From Melampsora larici-populina 98AG31 (Eukaryota > Basidiomycota > Pucciniomycetes > Pucciniales > Melampsoraceae), in contig NW_006768792.1 of assembly GCF_000204055.1 (NCBI RefSeq), positions 979,676 to 1,043,675 on the forward strand: a DNA stretch of 64,000 nt, given 5' to 3'. Under the pieces are notes generated by a model that saw nothing but the letters and a program-made list of their open reading frames with translations, made no database searches and had not been told where the DNA came from. Below, piece after piece: positions 1 through 12,229 of the stretch. A program made the position numbers and the translations under genes. Positions within the stretch are counted from its first letter, which is position 1; every line of letters starts with the position of its first letter.

Positions 1-1327
1 CAACGTCATGATCCCCTTTTTACCTCCCTTCGCTGGACCAGAAACGGTACCCGAACCAGAGGCCACATTGCTCGCATGTTGTTGACCCAATGCTACCCAG
101 TCTTTCCCAGAGTTTCGATCCCGTCTCTGGAACTGACTGGCCGTCTGATTTGCAGCTTGATAGGATTTCTGGTAGCCCGAGTTATGACCGCGGTTTCCAC
201 CACACTGTTTCTTCTGCTGTTTCCCACCTCTCGGGCCTTCATGCTCCACAGCGTCGTCCGAATGGACATGGGACTTTGCCTTCAAAGGTACAAAAACCAA
301 CCTTAAATTGACCTTCCGCGTACGGATTTCCTTTGCATTTCAGGTCTCCAGCCGTATGTGCATCCCACCGCGCATCTCTCTCCGCCTCTTCTTGTATCCC
401 ATCCGGCAATTCCACCTGATCCCCCTTTTTTCTCCCCTTCCCAGCTTGTTCTGGAGTCCAAACACGAAATGTTACTGCTCTGAATGCTAGGTGGTACCGC
501 AGAGCTACCATCCAACATTTATGCTTCCAAGACAGCATGCTCACAATCTCCTTATGATTTTGGACATATTTTGCATACTCCGGGTATTTGTATCGTTCCA
601 TCGCGTAACGATATTCAAGGTCACAGGCCAGGATGAAATCCCCGTAAGTCAACTGCCTTTCCAATTCTCCTCGGGACTGTAGATGTTTATCCCAATTACA
701 TTTTCCATCTTTCGTCTTGCAAGTCGTCTTATAGAGGTCAATGTATGACACGTCAAAGACCGTGAGGGGAACATAATATTTCATCTTTCTGAAATTCCTC
801 TCCCAGGGGACGGGAAGATCAGGAAGGTCAAAACCAGAGAGTTTCTTGAAAACAAAAGAGGGGGCCTTGTTCTTCTTCTTTTCATCTACCAAATATTCTG
901 AATCCGACTCAGAGTCGCTCGACAAGTCACTCTCCTTACTTGATTTTGCTGGTACGTCAACCTGCCTTCCTGAATCACCAGATGAAGAACCATCTCCCGA
1001 TGGAGAAGATGAACGCTTCCTCTTCCTGTTCGATTTCTTCTTCTTCCCCTTCTCTGACTTCTTCATCTTCTTCTTCCCCTTCCTAGATTGCCCCTCCTCT
1101 GATTTCGAACTCTTCCCCAGCAAGTCTCTTGCCTTCTCTAACTCTGATTGGGCCACATCCAACTCTCTCCTTAAGTTTCGAACTGACTCCAGGTTTTCAG
1201 ATTCCACCGCATCAGCCAGTCTTGCCGTTAAGGAGCGTTGGGTCTGGTGCTTGTTGGCACCTCCTCTCGTCACTTTCACTTTTGATGAAGACAACTGGCA
1301 AACTGTGAAATGTTCGTAACATATCAT
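1..1327 (-). pseudogene. Transposon-type ORF with CCCH-like zinc finger, frameshifted, runs off left edge
   Basis: A 362-codon frame begins at 1327 and stops at 239. The N-terminal third is coiled-coil-like and then very Lys/Ser/Glu-rich (runs of KKKK near residues 85-100). The centre is a compact folded region rich in Trp and Tyr (about residues 165-290). The C-terminus has Cys-x7-Cys-x5-Cys, but the frame ends at once. Dropping one base near 246 would let reading continue as Cys-Glu-His and on through a Gly/Gln-rich tail to position 1, completing a CCCH-like finger, so I infer a +1 frameshift. Such zinc-finger proteins with charged tails are commonly gag-like or accessory proteins of fungal retroelements (DIRS/Ngaro types are candidates), but no reverse transcriptase is in view. 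The family assignment is therefore an inference. The product would be nucleic-acid binding. Confidence 0.45.
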
Positions 1328-1491
1328 GTCAGTAATCTGGTTTCCAACCTCCTAAGCGCCACGGTGGTGGTCCACACCCCGGAGCTAGTCCCGACGCCTT
1401 CTGCTACAACAAAATTAACTGGAGCTTGAGCAGGTCTCACGACCATTACAGGTTAAACGGTTCCACGACTGAGGGCTAGGTGTTACAATAA

Positions 1492-2130
1492 CTACCTCGA
1501 GACCTCTTCCAGGAGCGTAATACGCTGCACACCATAAAGAGGACTCTCCCGTACGTGCAGACCAGAATTAAAAATGGGATTACTTTGATTCTTTTCAATC
1601 AAGTCACCAAATAACCCTCCCTTCTCCTTCCTCCCCGGTATAACCACTCCATCATCCGAAGATTCTGACGAGGATACCTTCCTTTCCTCCCCCCTGCTTG
1701 TCTTTGACTTCCTCTTCCTTGACGACTTCAGTTTCTTCAATATTGGTTTCACATCCTCCTCCGATGGACCTTCCGTGGCCAATCCACTGCTTCCAGCCGA
1801 GTCGCTAGCCTCTGAGTCTTCATCACCATCTCCAACCTGTTCACCCAGAGCTGCTCCGCCCAGATTCTCTTCCTCACGAACCGTTGTCAGATTCGATTCA
1901 TTCACTAGTCGGTCTTCCATTTGTCCTTCTGGATTTTGGGAACCGATCTGATTTCCAGACGTAGACGCTGGCATCCTTGACTCCGCATGTTTTCTTCTTC
2001 CTTCAGCCTGTTTGATTAATCTAATCTCTTGGGCTTTCTTTCTCTCTTCCGCTTCACAAATCGCCTTAATCATATGGTTTGATTTAAATTTATTGAGGAA
2101 GGTGTTTGTCTTCAGTCTTCTCCACATCAA
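1492..2130 (-). CDS. Hypothetical acidic, Ser/Glu-rich protein, possibly 5' part of the neighbouring transposon gene
   Basis: This is an open frame of 212 codons read toward the zinc-finger ORF on the same strand, 164 bases away. It starts with a basic, helix-forming segment (Glu/Lys/Arg-rich to about residue 50) followed by a long low-complexity acidic and serine tract containing a short basic patch (KSSRKRKSKTSRGEERK) that resembles a nuclear-localisation signal. I recognise no domain. Composition matches the N-terminal tail of the downstream ORF, so the two may be exons or a frameshifted continuation of one element gene; the intervening bases are open in one minus frame for about 40 codons. 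No catalytic motif is visible. Confidence 0.3.
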   Translation of the reverse strand: MMWRRLKTNTFLNKFKSNHMIKAICEAEERKKAQEIRLIKQAEGRRKHAESRMPASTSGNQIGSQNPEGQMEDRLVNESNLTTVREEENLGGAALGEQVGDGDEDSEASDSAGSSGLATEGPSEEDVKPILKKLKSSRKRKSKTSRGEERKVSSSESSDDGVVIPGRKEKGGLFGDLIEKNQSNPIFNSGLHVRESPLYGVQRITLLEEVSR

Positions 2131-2400
2131 TCTTCAAGGACAATTGCTACCTGTTAGGGTCTAGATTTAAACAGGGATTGACGATGAGCTAGTATTTGTC
2201 TGCTAGTATTGTGAATCAGAGAGTGATGAAATTGAACCTGAGAAAGAATTCTAGCCTTTTTGAGAAAGATTATGAGCTCTGAACAGAAGTGATCTGTGTG
2301 ATCACTGACGTGCGGGATAGGGAGGTGTGAGGTTGTGGAGTAGAGAGGAAAAACTCTGCAATTCCTTCTCCACAACTCATCAAACACAATTCACCCGTGA

Positions 2401-3153
2401 CAGATCTGTATCAACTGTCACAGGTTGTGTCACCTCAGCCTATCCACGCCCGTCACTCTTACACCCCTCGAGCAATGGAATTGTGTGTACCACCGCAGGC
2501 TCTGGGAACACTGCCAATCTTCAGTCTCCAACCCACGAGCGGATGGTCATTGTGGTTATTACGCAATCGCCATCAGCTTGGGACAATCTGAAGATGACTG
2601 GCATTCAGTGCAAGAAGAGCTCATTGCTGAGCTACTGGGAAAACCCGATTTTTATGAATCTCACTTCAATTCACGCAAGAGAGGCGATGGGGGTATCCCT
2701 GAACACATCTCGCTAATCAGAACTTAACGGCCAGGAGTGTTGGACACCCCAACCCTCTGGGTCATTTCGGCCCAAATGCTATACCTCATCGCAACCACGT
2801 ACCAGCGGTTATTCTGTGTCTATGGTCCTGGTAATGGAACCTTTTCAGCATTCCCTCTGAACGGTCCTGTAAATGACAACCCTCCAATTTTTCTATGCTT
2901 TGATCAAAATGGTTTGCATTTCTTGTCTCTATCTATGAAAATTTCCCCATCTCTTCCAATTCCTAAGCCATGGAACAAATGGTACCAACTTGCCAAACCA
3001 TGCACACTAGAGTGGGTTAATAAGTATAATCCACAATTTGATGCTTTTAAACAATGTATCCGCCCCATCCTAGTAGCTGAAAACCCGCGCTTGTACTCTA
3101 ATGGTGATTCTAATCCCATTGAAGTTGATTCCGCATCCTCTGATTCAGATTAG
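2401..3153 (+). pseudogene. OTU-like cysteine protease domain, broken by an internal stop
   Basis: One frame stays open from 2401 to 3153 except for a TAA at 2725-2727. The core is ADGHCGYYAIA (about 2542-2574), which matches the OTU catalytic loop D-G-x-C-G-[FY] with Asp and nucleophile Cys. About 120 residues later NGLHFLSL supplies the catalytic His after a hydrophobic strand (PIFLCF). Spacing and order fit the OTU deubiquitinase fold. In fungi and plants OTU domains are often carried by MULE or Helitron elements, and no host domain is attached here, so a transposon-borne copy is likely. The tail is acidic (SASSDSD). No start codon is convincing because the frame opens directly after a stop at 2398. 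I am fairly sure of the domain and unsure of the exon structure. Confidence 0.6.
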
Positions 3154-3417
3154 CTTTGTTGTACTGTACATATTCGTAGTCTTATGTCTTGAAATAACAT
3201 TAGCAATATAGAGGAATGTCACACTTGGCCTGCCTCACGTGTTCATTGGAGATCCAGTATCCTGGCATCTGATTATCTATCATTGATTCCATAGGTGATC
3301 TAGAAACTCATATGTACAGTATAAAGATTGAGATTCGACCGTAATAGATATCAAATTCATAGCAAACAATCGGTTATATAAGTCAACAAAAATAATTACA
3401 TGAAAAAGCACAAAGCA

Positions 3418-6207
3418 TTAGTCTTGCCATATCTCATTACCATTCATGTCATAAAATAGTTCATAAATGTGGTCCTCCCGCTCCTCATAAAAATCAGGCT
3501 CCTCCCCCATCACCTCCGGCGTCAACTGAGCCCTTTCTGCAATTACCCAATCACAAACCTTACTCCAACCCTGTTCTAACGTTCTATCCACTTGGTCGCA
3601 GCCAGGCAATTCACAACGAGTATCTTCTAGCTGATTTTTGAGATTTTGACAATTCTTCCACAACTGACAAGCCCGACCAGCCACAATCCTGTAAAGGGGG
3701 CCATCTTCTGAGTCTTCTCTGCAGGAGTATCCTCTGGATACAAGTCGCAATTAAAACAATCAACCTGAAGTGCAATCATATACATAAGTCACAGTAACAA
3801 CGCAATTACCTTGATCAAGACTGTTCTTGAGTGTCATAATTCGACCATGATACTCAATGGACCAACTCATCATTTGGCGAGCTTCCTGTGCGATACGATG
3901 CAGCTCTTCTTTAGCTGACCTATGGGCCAAGAAGGCTTGAATTCCTTGGCGAATGCGGCCTTTTTCCGCCTCGTCACCCTCTTGTACCTCGTTTTTGCCG
4001 CAGTCCCATAAGGGATCATTTGTCTCCATTGATTCAACTGTTTCAAAGTCTGGCAGTTCCACACGCTCACTTGTTGGGTAATCTGTGTGATACTTGAGAA
4101 CACATCACTCGTAAGTGTTGTATTTGGTCCGTAGATCTCTCAATTTATCTCTACACTGGCGTGCGTGCTGCTGCTGTACTCTCGTTCCTGGTGGCAGAAA
4201 TGGCATATGCGTCAGGTTGGGTCTGGATAAATACGTACAATTGTTTGTCACCTGAGCTGCGATGACGCTGTAGCCTTGATTCAATTACACCAACTTTTGC
4301 TTCATACAAGCACCCCCGCGCAACAGACAGCGCTACAAGTGCGGTTTTTTGATTCTCTGGAGGTAATTCAGACATGTTAGCATCAATGATCTCATCTCAT
4401 GAAGGCCGATGGAGACGTACTTTGGGCACCCAAAATGTTTCGAAACTCAGCACCCCCAAGCTGAATCGCAACAGCATCAATACGGTCTTCAATATCAGCC
4501 ACAGTCCTAGGAAGGGCCAGCAGCTCATTTCGTTCAGCTTGGGTTCTTGCTCTTCTATCAGTATCTTCCATGAAGGCGAGTCAAGCGTTTCATGCACCCA
4601 AATTCATGGGTCAGATTATGTCTATTATGAGACCAACTGTTAGTAAGCTGCTAGGCTGCACTTACAGAGTAACATGAAGGCCTTCCTCCAGACCGAGTAA
4701 CAGAGCTATCTTGTCTCTTTTTGCTTGCTGTCTCTCAGTCATTGCATCTAGCTGTCGCGTTCGTTGAGCCATCCACTTGGCCTCAAAATAGGCAGAATCG
4801 CGTCCAGGGCACCCCTCGCCCGGGGTCGATAGCATCCTAAGGGTCTCTGAAGCCTCTTCAAGGCGCTTCTTAGCCTCAGTTTTCTTCCTTATTAGATGAT
4901 AAACTGTGATACATCGAACAGCAGGGGATGGTCAGTGGGATGATGTGTATGGATACAAATATTCAGGAACATTTGCATACCCGCTTCATGACACAGACGT
5001 GAATTGACATGAGCTGAACGCATGTGGATCATGTTCACCCGGTGTTGTGCGGTGGCGTACCTGAGTGGAGGTATGAGGGAATCCAGGCCAGACCACACCC
5101 TCTCGCTTCCTTCACCATCAGAAAGTCCAAACCCTAGATTAAGACGGGGATTCCAGCGCAGCGGGCAAGACCACCGATGCACATACGCGTGGAATACGCT
5201 TGTGCCAAATTTGAGTCGCCCGTGGGCCTGTTTGTCTGCAAACATTCCACGCTGTCGAACCGTGCTTTTAGTACGATTATGAATGTTTGGCCACAATAAA
5301 CCTTACATTCTCTATTCCAGCAAGCATTGTACATCCAATGTCGTACAAAAAGGCAACTCGGCGAGGAGTGAGTCCATGGTTCCGGGTCAAGTCTAGTATC
5401 CATTGAATCAAACTGTAGCTAAAGTGTAGCCTGATCGATCCCATGTTCAGTTATTAATCTATATTGAAAAAGGAACCCAGAGAAAAAACTTACTTTTAAC
5501 CACTTTGCACAATGTTAGCAAAGCGGAGAGAGTGGTTGTGACGGCACACCATCGCCATTAGACCTGTCTTGTCACAACCTCCCCAATGGCCTTTACCGCG
5601 AGTATCATTCGCTGCAGTATGTTGAGCTGCACAAGCTTGCTGGATACAAATGAGCAAACGTCAGCTTGTAAAGAGAAAGCTACAAGTTGATATGAATGAA
5701 CAGTTCAAAGAGTTTCTCACGAACTCATCCTCAGGTAGGCCGTTCAGCCGGGCCTCCACTTGTTTCACTGTCTCGTCCGGTAGAAACAGTGGTGGAATCT
5801 TGGTAGCTACTTTCCCTGCTTTAGTTCCTGCAGCTATGTGACGTTGATGCTGAAAATTACCATCCATGCATACTACTATATCCGGTTCTGAGGCTTGCGA
5901 TTCAAGTGGAATTGGTGGCCCAAAGCATCAAGGACAGTTTTCAGCAACTTTGTCCAGGGCGGTGAGGCAAAGTTGTTCATCAATCACGGCTTCTGTCATT
6001 GCCAGCAAGAGTCGATAGGTGTTGACTGCCCAAGTGAATGGTGTGTGCCATTGCCGAGGCTGAAGTGAATAGCATTAGTCAAGGTTTGAATCCTTTTGCT
6101 TCCTGAGGCTTGATTAAACTGATAACATCAGACTGACCTGGTCATTTTTGGTAAGAATGAAGGGATTGAACCCATCAAGGAATCCATCAAGCGCTTGCAC
6201 AAATGGG
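3418..6207 (-). pseudogene. KDZ transposase copy 1, 5'-truncated and mutated
   Basis: Exons on the minus strand reproduce the KDZ order. They are the end of the CxC1 region (ALDGFLDGFNPF, near 6190), the cluster NCPRCFGP with MDGNFQHQRH (near 5870-5930), a CDKTGL..CRHNHSLRF block (near 5520-5560), VAFLYDIGC (near 5340), KFGTSVFHAYVHRW and DGEGSERVW (5100-5220), then a helical C-terminal part ending at 3418. Two signature positions differ from copy 2: Glu to Lys in CDKTGL and Asp to Asn in CRHNH. Both are explained by single G-to-A changes and probably inactivate it. The N-terminus is missing: homology stops at 6207, exactly where the inverted-repeat sequence starting at 6208 begins. KDZ transposases are cut-and-paste enzymes abundant in basidiomycetes. 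Exon joins are only approximate. Confidence 0.7.
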
Positions 6208-6652
6208 CTACTCTGGCCTTTTACTTTTGGCCAATAGTATCCAGTGGTAGAGAAAGTCCTATCACTGGATACGTTCCGTTTCTGCCCTTATATCTAGTTT
6301 TACATCTCAAGTTAGAACTTTTTGAGATTTTTTTCCTCAAAGTCTGTCAATAGTTCAAGTACCTAAACCTCACCACCATCCCACCAGGCTCACCACAACC
6401 CTACCACACTCACCATTCCACCATTCAGTCCACCACATGTGGCAAGCTTACCATAACCCTACCACTAGCAAACCACCTCACCATCCCCACCATTTGTACA
6501 CCAGAGTTTCACCAGTTCCCCAGCTCACCACTGTACATACTTAAGCTACCCTTTGTCCACCAGCTTCATCCACTCTTTTCCACCAGTAGCTCGCCCTCCC
6601 TCCCCTCACTACCCCATCCTGCCACCCTTCCTCACCGATCTCCTACTTCACC
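6208..6652 (+). repeat. Left inverted repeat and CCACC-rich leader of the 6.2-18.45 kb region
   Basis: About 210 bases starting CTACTCTGGCC recur, nearly identical and inverted, ending at 18451. A hairpin lies inside: TATCCAGTG at 6238-6246 pairs with CACTGGATA about 17 bases on. After the shared part both copies turn into a (C)CACC-rich tract that leads straight into a start codon (6653 here, 18052 on the other side). The repeat therefore probably carries a promoter for both end genes, as in MuDR-like architecture. No matching target duplication is seen at the outer edges (CAAATGGG against TTTTCTCA). Confidence 0.6.
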
Positions 6653-9600
6653 ATGCCTACAGGCAAGCGTAAACCCACCAAACGGTGTGGTGATCTATTT
6701 ATGATATCAAGCAAGAAAATTAATCATCTTTACTTTACCAATTTATTAGCAAACTTCAATATAGCAGAGAATTCGAAATTCAGGTTTTCAGATCAATTGA
6801 AGCTCTTAGAGGCTTATGTATACTTATTAGATCATTATTATGTCATCTTATTTCAAAATTATTATTAAGATCAACATAGTTTACTTACAAAGTTATTACA
6901 AAAAGACAGAAAAAGAAAAGATAAGAAAAATTTGAAAATATAGGTGTAAAAGTTGGAAAATGGTTTTTAGCTTATTTAAAATGAAGTTATGGGTATTATG
7001 AGGTTAGAATATGAAAGGACAACATTATATTATACTATGACAATTTTAATCTTGAAGGTTGATAAGGAGGAACAAAAGTTATTAGGCAAAAGGCATTTTT
7101 TCGAAGTTGGTAAACAAGGGTTATGCGTGTAGTTTACATATGTAATGGTGGTAGTAGTGGAAATTAAGGTTGCCAAGAGGATTTTTCGGGATTTTTAAGG
7201 TTATAGAAGATGATGTCATATTACATGAGCAAGAAAAAGAGAGTAGTAGCTGTGAAAAGTGAAGAAAATGGGTGAATTTCGTGCAAAATGGAGGTTTTCA
7301 GCTAATTACATACGTCAAATGACGTCAGATAAAGTTGGTAGATGGCTCATTCAACGCAGAAGAGTGGATTACATAATGTACAATCTTTAAATCATTAGTA
7401 ACGGAGGTGTATGTAAAAAGTTATAAGGCCAATAAGAAATTGGTGTGAATCTCGAATTTACAGTCACAAGTCAACATGTAACACCAAAAACCTTAACTTC
7501 ACAACTCAATATCTTACTCATCACTCATCAGAAGTAGGTCATGTAGGTGTTAGAAATGATCAGTAACACGTGGGCTACAAGATGCACTTTAGTAATCAAA
7601 AATTGGAGCACATCTGAAAAAATTCGTAATCTCAAAAATTGGTTTTCAGCTAGTTTACAAGGAAAAAATCATCTGTATTCATCATAAGAAGTGCTGTACA
7701 TCATATTATTGCGTCATTGATCACTTTTGGCTGTGAAAATTACATCATACATTAGTAACAAGATCATTACATTGCGTCATTACATGGTTTTTAGGGTTAT
7801 TTAGGCGGATTTGATTGGTTTTTGAAGCTGTTGACTGTTTTAAAAGTTGTTACATGTGGATATAAGTACTCCTGCATGATTTTAGGATTGTAGCGCCCTT
7901 TTCTGCATTTTATACCTTTGTTGTAGTGTTATAAATCATCATTTATTTACTATATTTGTACTAAGATCACTTAAATCCGCCCCTTCAAAGCAAGGAGAAA
8001 TTTATTTACGTGTGTTAAAGACTACAAGTCAAATTTGGGAATAATACTTACAACAGTATTGCTAGTAATAAACATAGTGTGTGACTTTTTTTGCGCTTAA
8101 AATCTGGGAATAATACTTACAACAGTATTGCTTTATGTTCTCTGGTGCTTTATCTATTTCTCTGTTATCACAAAGTGGTCAGCAAGTGCCCTTGTGCTGA
8201 TTTCTTTGAAGAAGGCAGTCTTTAGGCAACTTCTACTATATTACACGTAGTAGATTATCCCTTCTTAGGTGTTGTAAAGCTCTTGTTGAGCTTTAAATAC
8301 TACAACGTCCACCACCCAAGAGATCTACAACCTCCCACAAACCAAGTTACAAACGACGCAGTGGCAAAGAATCTTTCACTGCTGCCGAGCGAGCAATGGA
8401 CGACTCAGAAGACAACGATGATTATCAACCGGACCTGCGACTTGAAGAACAAGATTCAGAGGACAACTCAAGAAACCCTGTTGACTTATCTACATCTAGC
8501 CAACATCCTCCAACCAACAACTCAAGTCGACCTGATTGTTCAACAAACACTAATTCAAACACAAGCCCACAACCAACTGGCACAGCTTCAACTCGCAATC
8601 CAAATCACACACAACTAACCCTTCATAACTATTCCACTGTTGGTAAAGAGCTTGGACGGCCTGCCCTTGAGAGGATGTTGAATGATCCAAAAAGAAAAAC
8701 TCAAAATCGACCCCCATCAGCTATCTTAGGCGAGGCTCAGGCACTTCAGGGTTACTACACGATGGACAAGATGAGCCTATCTTTGGTTGGCAACACCAGC
8801 CTCGCAACTCTGGAATCTGCACTGTCAGCTTTGTTCCTTCTGGTAGCTATTTGTCACCGTCTTTTAACCATTATTGTATCTTCACAGATTCGAAGGCCTT
8901 ATATCACGCGACCGCAATGGCTACACCACATGGATGAGCTACAGCTTGGCCAACACGGTGCAAATCTCAAGTAAGTGTGTATCATATCACAACATAGCCT
9001 AATACTAATGCACTTCTAATTTCAGTGCCTGCAGGGGGACAATCCGACGGCTTTGCCGAACATAATCAAAACTGTCGTAAATGGACAGAACTGACAGAGA
9101 CTGAGTCAGAGACGTTTCAGCCAAAACTTTTTGAAAAGCTGGCCTACGCGCATTTCACAAACATCGCCACACCGGTTTCCGAAGAAGAACGTGCAACGGA
9201 TCAAGAGATAACCCAGTATATGCACCATTTCACCCGTCTTGCTAATCTCGATAAGGTATCCAAATATCTCCAAAGTGGGGTACTGGGTCAGACAATAGCA
9301 AAATCTCTTGCTGTTATCGAAAAGAGGGGTCGCAAAGAGATTGGAAAGGTAGCCACCCAGGTAAGCAGCCTTTCCAAAACCTTTTTGCCATGAAAAGTCA
9401 AAGCCACTTACATATGACTCCAAATTTCATGTAGCTCCAAAGTATCTTCAAAAGATTTGGCATTCATTCGCACCTTCTGGTAGCCAGCTGGAATCCAAAG
9501 ACCAAGCTCGAAAACCCTATGTGGAATCCAGAATATACTACGAGCCCTCGATGGGCTGAATACACCAAGAGAACTCATCACCTTGCTAGAGACTTTGCCA

Positions 9601-10060
9601 TTGGGTCCACTGCAGCCCAAATCAAGTTCACTGAAACCCAAAAATCCACTAATCAAAACAACAAAACACCTCAAGTCACAATGAGGACAAAGCTCACCAA
9701 CTTGCTGAATAACGAGATAAGTAAGTGATATTCCATAACTTAGTCCTCAAACTCATCTTTCATCCAACTGACTCATTTTGTTTAGGGAAGAATTTGCCGC
9801 ATACGCCTCAGGGACCAAAGCACGACGTCTATCCAAAGACCCCCAACCCACACAAAACTATAGCAGGCCGGTGTTACCAAGGCGTTCAGTTGGCCGTCCG
9901 TCAAGCCACTGACTTGCAGGTGACTCAGGAGATGCTTACTCTAGGAGCCAAAGGCGGACGTCTGACCGACAAACAGGTCAAAACCTGGAGTGAAGATATT
10001 GAAGAAGGAAGGTATTCCATACACGTGGCAACTGCAACCACAACTGCAACAAACGGCTAA
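6653..10060 (+). pseudogene. HMG-box-like accessory gene A of the KDZ region, split by a solo LTR
   Basis: Exons are 6653-6685 plus 8309-8823 (interrupted by the LTR), 8888-8970, 9026-9360, 9435-9720 and 9786-10060. Borders are GT/AG and the summed coding length is 1527, divisible by three, with no stop inside. Start ATG 6653 (MPTGKRKPTKR) continues seamlessly after the LTR into PPPKRSTTSHKP. The first half is disordered and acidic. Exons 2-3 give YTTWMSY, then MPAGGQ and WTELTETESETFQPKLFEKLA, a pattern like an HMG box. The last two exons match the gene at 29348-31407 in exon order and motifs (EYT block, a KL..L..EI ending before the last intron). Function is unknown; a DNA-bending partner of the transposase is an inference. 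Only the LTR insertion appears to disable it. Confidence 0.65.
6686..8304 (+). mobile_element. Solo LTR of the large Ty3/Gypsy family, inserted in codon 11 of accessory gene A
   Basis: The insert runs from TGTGGTGATC to ATACTACA, so it has TG..CA ends, and it is the reverse complement of the LTR copies at 45352-46981 and 44975-45013/53364-54948. Flanks are ACGG before and ACGT after, a 4-bp duplication with one change. The copy at 45352 has a perfect 4-bp ACGT duplication. No internal retroelement sequence remains, so LTR-LTR recombination is inferred. Near the 3' end are two GGGAATAATACTTACAACAG repeats (around 8037 and 8106). Confidence 0.85.
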
Positions 10061-10830
10061 GTTACAATTTTACAACTGCAAGATTTCATGACCTAGAACA
10101 CTTAACCACTTAGCTTTCCTTACCATGGTTATCATAAAACATGTCCAACCAAATCAATTGCTATTATTGGTTTGGGTCTTGTTTTTACAATGTGTGTGTT
10201 ACTACCTCTTTGTTGTAGGCTAATCATTATTTATGATTATTGCTAGTCGCAGTCAAGATCTCTCTCCAAACCAATTATTACACATGTTACCTTTGTGAAC
10301 ACCCAAAATTGTCCAAGTGAGGATTTCTCTAAGTGTGGGGTGACTTTCTCTCAACCAACGCAAAATTTCAATGCACAAAAATTACAAATTCATTAAATTT
10401 CATATCAAGGTCTATGTTGTCATGAACATTTGTAATGGGTTAGAAAACCATCAGCTCACACCAAGCCCGTTTCCTGTTGATGCGTCGACGCGAGCAAACC
10501 AGGTTTTCTTGATCAATTTATGATTCATCCAGGTTTCTTCATAGCTCAGCTGTTGATTTGTCCCTTTCATCATGTTTGAGCTTTGTTCAGAGGGACTTTT
10601 AACACTCTCAGTGGGGTTTATCCCGATGTATTATCCTTTTACAAATGGTCTTTAGATAATTTGCTTGTACTCCTTTGATGAAAGGTTCTTTTGAATCGCT
10701 CAATCGCAAATCACAAAGAATCTACAATCAAGCACCTTACATGATATGTGATTCATGCGAGCGACTACTTCAGTCCTCTTAGATTTTATCGTTACTGCCA
10801 AATATCCTTAGATTGATCTGAGCAAATCCA
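10061..10830. other. No gene seen; spacer between accessory gene A and the next gene
   Basis: This AT-rich stretch has stops in all frames. I see no domain, repeat or RNA gene. It could hold the 3' untranslated part of the upstream gene and the promoter and 5' exon of the next one. Confidence 0.4.
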
Positions 10831-10871
10831 AAATGGGTGAGTGAAACTTTCCTTGTCCACCAGCCTATTGC

Positions 10872-12000
10872 TTGGATTTTAACGCAATCTATTGTTCTCT
10901 CCAAGCCGGAGGATTGAAGCCATCGAACAATTGGAAGAAGGGAGTTCCAGTTAGATCGCTGAAGGAATCAAATGCCTCAGTTGCCCAGACTCTTCCAAAG
11001 GCCAATGCCAGGATCAGTCACTCGATTGCTGCATTCACAAGGCTTCTCCTGGGATTTACGAAGGAAAACCCAGTGTATCCAATGAAACCAAATCACGAAG
11101 AGCTTGGCCAATTACGTGCACCTAAACAATCCAACTTACTATCAGATCACCAAGTGTTTCAATCACAAACGGTTCCAACTGACGGCACGGCGGAAGATCT
11201 TGCCAAATTTAAAGAACTTTTTCTTCTTGATTTGAGTAATCACGGGGTTCTGTGATTTACATTCAATTGGGACAACTTAGATAGCAGCCTCTGGAATCGT
11301 ACAATGGCCCTCTTTATAGTGAAACATTGGCTCTACGCAAAAAGTCAAGGCGCCTTCAAAAGAAAAGGTATTGATCCCACCTATGCCACTGTACCTATTT
11401 GCATTGGGCTAGTGCTCCGATGGATGCAAGGGCGTTCTCAAGAGATCCGTATTGGTCGCCGCAGGCCTGAAAAATTATTACTCAGAGAACGAGAGCGAAA
11501 AAAGAGACAGGTCAGTTTATGTACTTTTATCTATTGGTTTCAAACTGATACTGAATCTCTGTTTCTTTCATCAGTTATTTACTTATCGAAAAGAGACAGT
11601 GGATCGTCATCTATGTCCAGAAGCTTCAGATCTTCTTCCGAGCTCTGATTGTTGTTCCGACACTGAATGGGAACCCGATGCAATCCAACATCCTACTAAA
11701 GGATTGGTGTGGCGCAGCGTACAATACACAAGCCTTCTACATCAAATCGATCGTGTTTCTTTCAAATACAAGTCGGAGACAAGTACCCTTCTTTTGGCAA
11801 GTCAAAGATTTGATCAATGCCGACTTGAAGCAGCATCGGTCAATCCCGCCGCTGCTGTGTGTCGTGGTTTGCCATCAAACTGTTATGATCCTCTCTTTAT
11901 CTCTGCCTTGACTGATGAACAGAGAGACTCATTGGATATGAAGGCTCCATCATCACTTTTGGCTTCTCTACCATCAGTAATCAATGAGTTACTTGAATGA
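10872..12000 (+). pseudogene. Unknown gene between the accessory gene and the Tnp2-like fragment, one premature stop
   Basis: One frame covers 10872-11510 apart from a TGA at 11253-11255 (CGA would give Leu-Arg-Phe). It then splices (GTCAGT at 11511, TCAG ending at 11574) in phase to 11575-12000. The visible protein is basic around RIGRRRPEKLLLRERERKK and has a Cys-Cys/Asp patch (DCCSDTEWEPD). The C-terminus is Leu/Ser-rich (INELLE). I do not recognise a domain. The start is uncertain: a 27-nt intron would be needed to reach the ATG at about 10833, too short to accept. It lies on the same strand as the accessory gene and converges on the transposase fragment, so it is probably cargo or a second protein of the same element. 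Confidence 0.45.
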
Positions 12001-12229
12001 TAGCATTAGTTTGGCACATATGTATTCATGTAAAAGTTTCAATATGATCAGTTTCTTTATTTGTCTGTTCAAGATATCCAACTTGGTTAAGCTGTAAATA
12101 CAAATATTTTGAAGTCAATCTACGTAGTGATTATGTATGTATTATAAAATATAAAAAGGCCTAAATTTCACCAAATCCCGACGAAGCCATGTCCCAGATG
12201 CCCTATCAAATTCAATTATAAGCTCAACA

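Noticed and set aside
10833..10865. ATG plus a 27-nt intron as the start of the gene at 10872
   Set aside because: The reading frame would fit, but the intron is far below the 55-90 nt seen in every other gene here.
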